Assembly: GCF_032854445.1 (NCBI RefSeq)
Contig: NC_088300.1
Coordinates: forward strand, 11,377,191 to 11,441,190
Source of the DNA: Liolophura sinensis
Taxonomy: Eukaryota; Mollusca; Polyplacophora; Chitonida; Chitonidae
Reading direction: 5' to 3'
DNA length: 64,000 bases
How positions within the stretch are numbered: position 1 is the stretch's first letter; every line of letters begins with the position of its first letter. Below are positions 63,219-64,000 of the stretch, piece by piece. Below the pieces are notes generated by a model, which saw only the letters and a list, made by a program, of their open reading frames with translations, did not search any database and was not told where the DNA came from. A program made the position numbers and the translations under genes.

Positions 63219-64000
63219 GTGAGGCTTGAAACACTTTGTTTTTGGCTAATCTCCTGGTTTTGTAGATATGTTAAATGAGATTTCATAATGACACGATGGC
63301 GTGATGATATGATGGCTTAATGGCACGATGCTTCAGTGAGATGATGAGTTAATGATATGACAAATGTGTCCATGCTTTTAAATCGCTAAGATATACGAGG
63401 AACAGGCTCAAGCCCGGCCTTGGACATCGTACATGTAATTGCAGATTGATGCATTGTGACCGTTCGTGGAGCCCGGATGATAACAAGCGGCCGATGCGAC
63501 CGTTTACGCGGTCTAACATTCGTTGAAGTCAACTCGTCTTTCACCAGGATATATACTGTGCGTATATGTAGGTTACTCGTTGGAAGTCCATCACTTACTT
63601 GCAACCGATTTGCGGCTATCCGGGGTACACCACTTTCTTCCATCCATGAAACTAATTAATGTAGGGACATACGGCAGTGTTAGCTAACAATCTAGTAAAT
63701 AAATAAATAAATAATGACATGACAGTTTAAAGACACGATGTCAAGGAATGGGTACGGCTTAACAGCACGTTGTCACGATGGCTTAACGACCAGATGATCT
63801 AATAGCATGATAGTTAAATGATTTATTTATTTATTTACCACCCGAAAAGGTATCTGCTCCACTGTGACGTCACCCATTCCTAGTTCACCATTTTGCCATG
63901 TAGAGGTAGTGATAAATCGTCTGTTTTCCTTCTGATTACTAGACATTTCTGATATACTTTAAAGCCATTTTCAACGAGAAAGCGGTTATGGAATACACCT
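63219..64000. other. SLCO intron with a possible degenerate retroposon
   Basis: Between about 63390 and 63715 lies a CpG-containing stretch ending in AAATAAATAAATAAAT. Words such as AGGTTACTCGTTGGAAGTCC and TATCCGGGGTACACC faintly recall the SINE body, so it may be an old copy or a different short retroposon. On both sides (63285-63360 and 63715-63815) short ATGACACGATGGCTTAA-type repeats occur. No coding exon seen. Confidence 0.35.

Noticed and set aside
63386-63643. 85-codon minus-strand frame
   Set aside because: Lies in a probable degenerate retroposon inside an SLCO intron; no domain.

Overview
The window is invertebrate animal genomic DNA. The evidence is spliced genes with GT/AG introns, very long introns filled with minisatellites, and about a dozen copies of a tRNA-derived SINE whose 3' tail ends in AATAAATAAATAA. 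The SINE resembles families I know from molluscs and other lophotrochozoans (Meta-SINE-like), and the short word TACATGTA is common. A marine lophotrochozoan such as a mollusc or brachiopod is my best guess; the species cannot be named from sequence alone.

Two genes are supported, both on the + strand. The first is an EML (echinoderm microtubule-associated protein-like) gene. Its 5' end, including any N-terminal coiled coil, lies before the window. The 18 exons seen run from 468 to the stop codon at 37336-37338 and encode the basic linker, HELP motif and the complete tandem WD/beta-propeller region. A separate start exon at 7253-7293 has the same splice phase as the 468-705 exon and would give a complete 655-residue isoform without the N-terminal region. 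The second gene is an organic anion transporter (OATP/SLCO, most like SLCO4A1). It starts at 42842 and is followed for 11 exons to 63218, up to the Kazal-like extracellular domain; its 3' end is beyond the window. I joined the exons by reading frame and splice phase. The EML model closes exactly (721 codons including stop, plus a partial first codon). The SLCO model also stays in phase, with one uncertain junction at exons 5/6.

Region by region: 1-37338 is EML, 37339-42841 is its 3' UTR plus intergenic DNA with a minisatellite, SINE pieces and a long-inverted-repeat transposon relic, and 42842-64000 is SLCO. At least half of the window is tandem repeat. Most long open frames lie in repeat arrays with units of 30, 45, 54 or 72 bp (all multiples of three) and are not genes.

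The most unusual pattern is that several arrays are built from splice-junction sequence of the exon they touch. Arrays upstream of exons at 17836, 25060, 25764, 35802 and 61736 are degenerate tandem copies of the 3' splice site plus the first 20-40 nt of that exon. Arrays downstream of exons ending at 29109, 31869 and, less clearly, 20145 are copies of the exon end and/or 5' splice site. The introns therefore carry rows of decoy splice sites and pseudo-exon edges, with the working site always the one next to the exon body.
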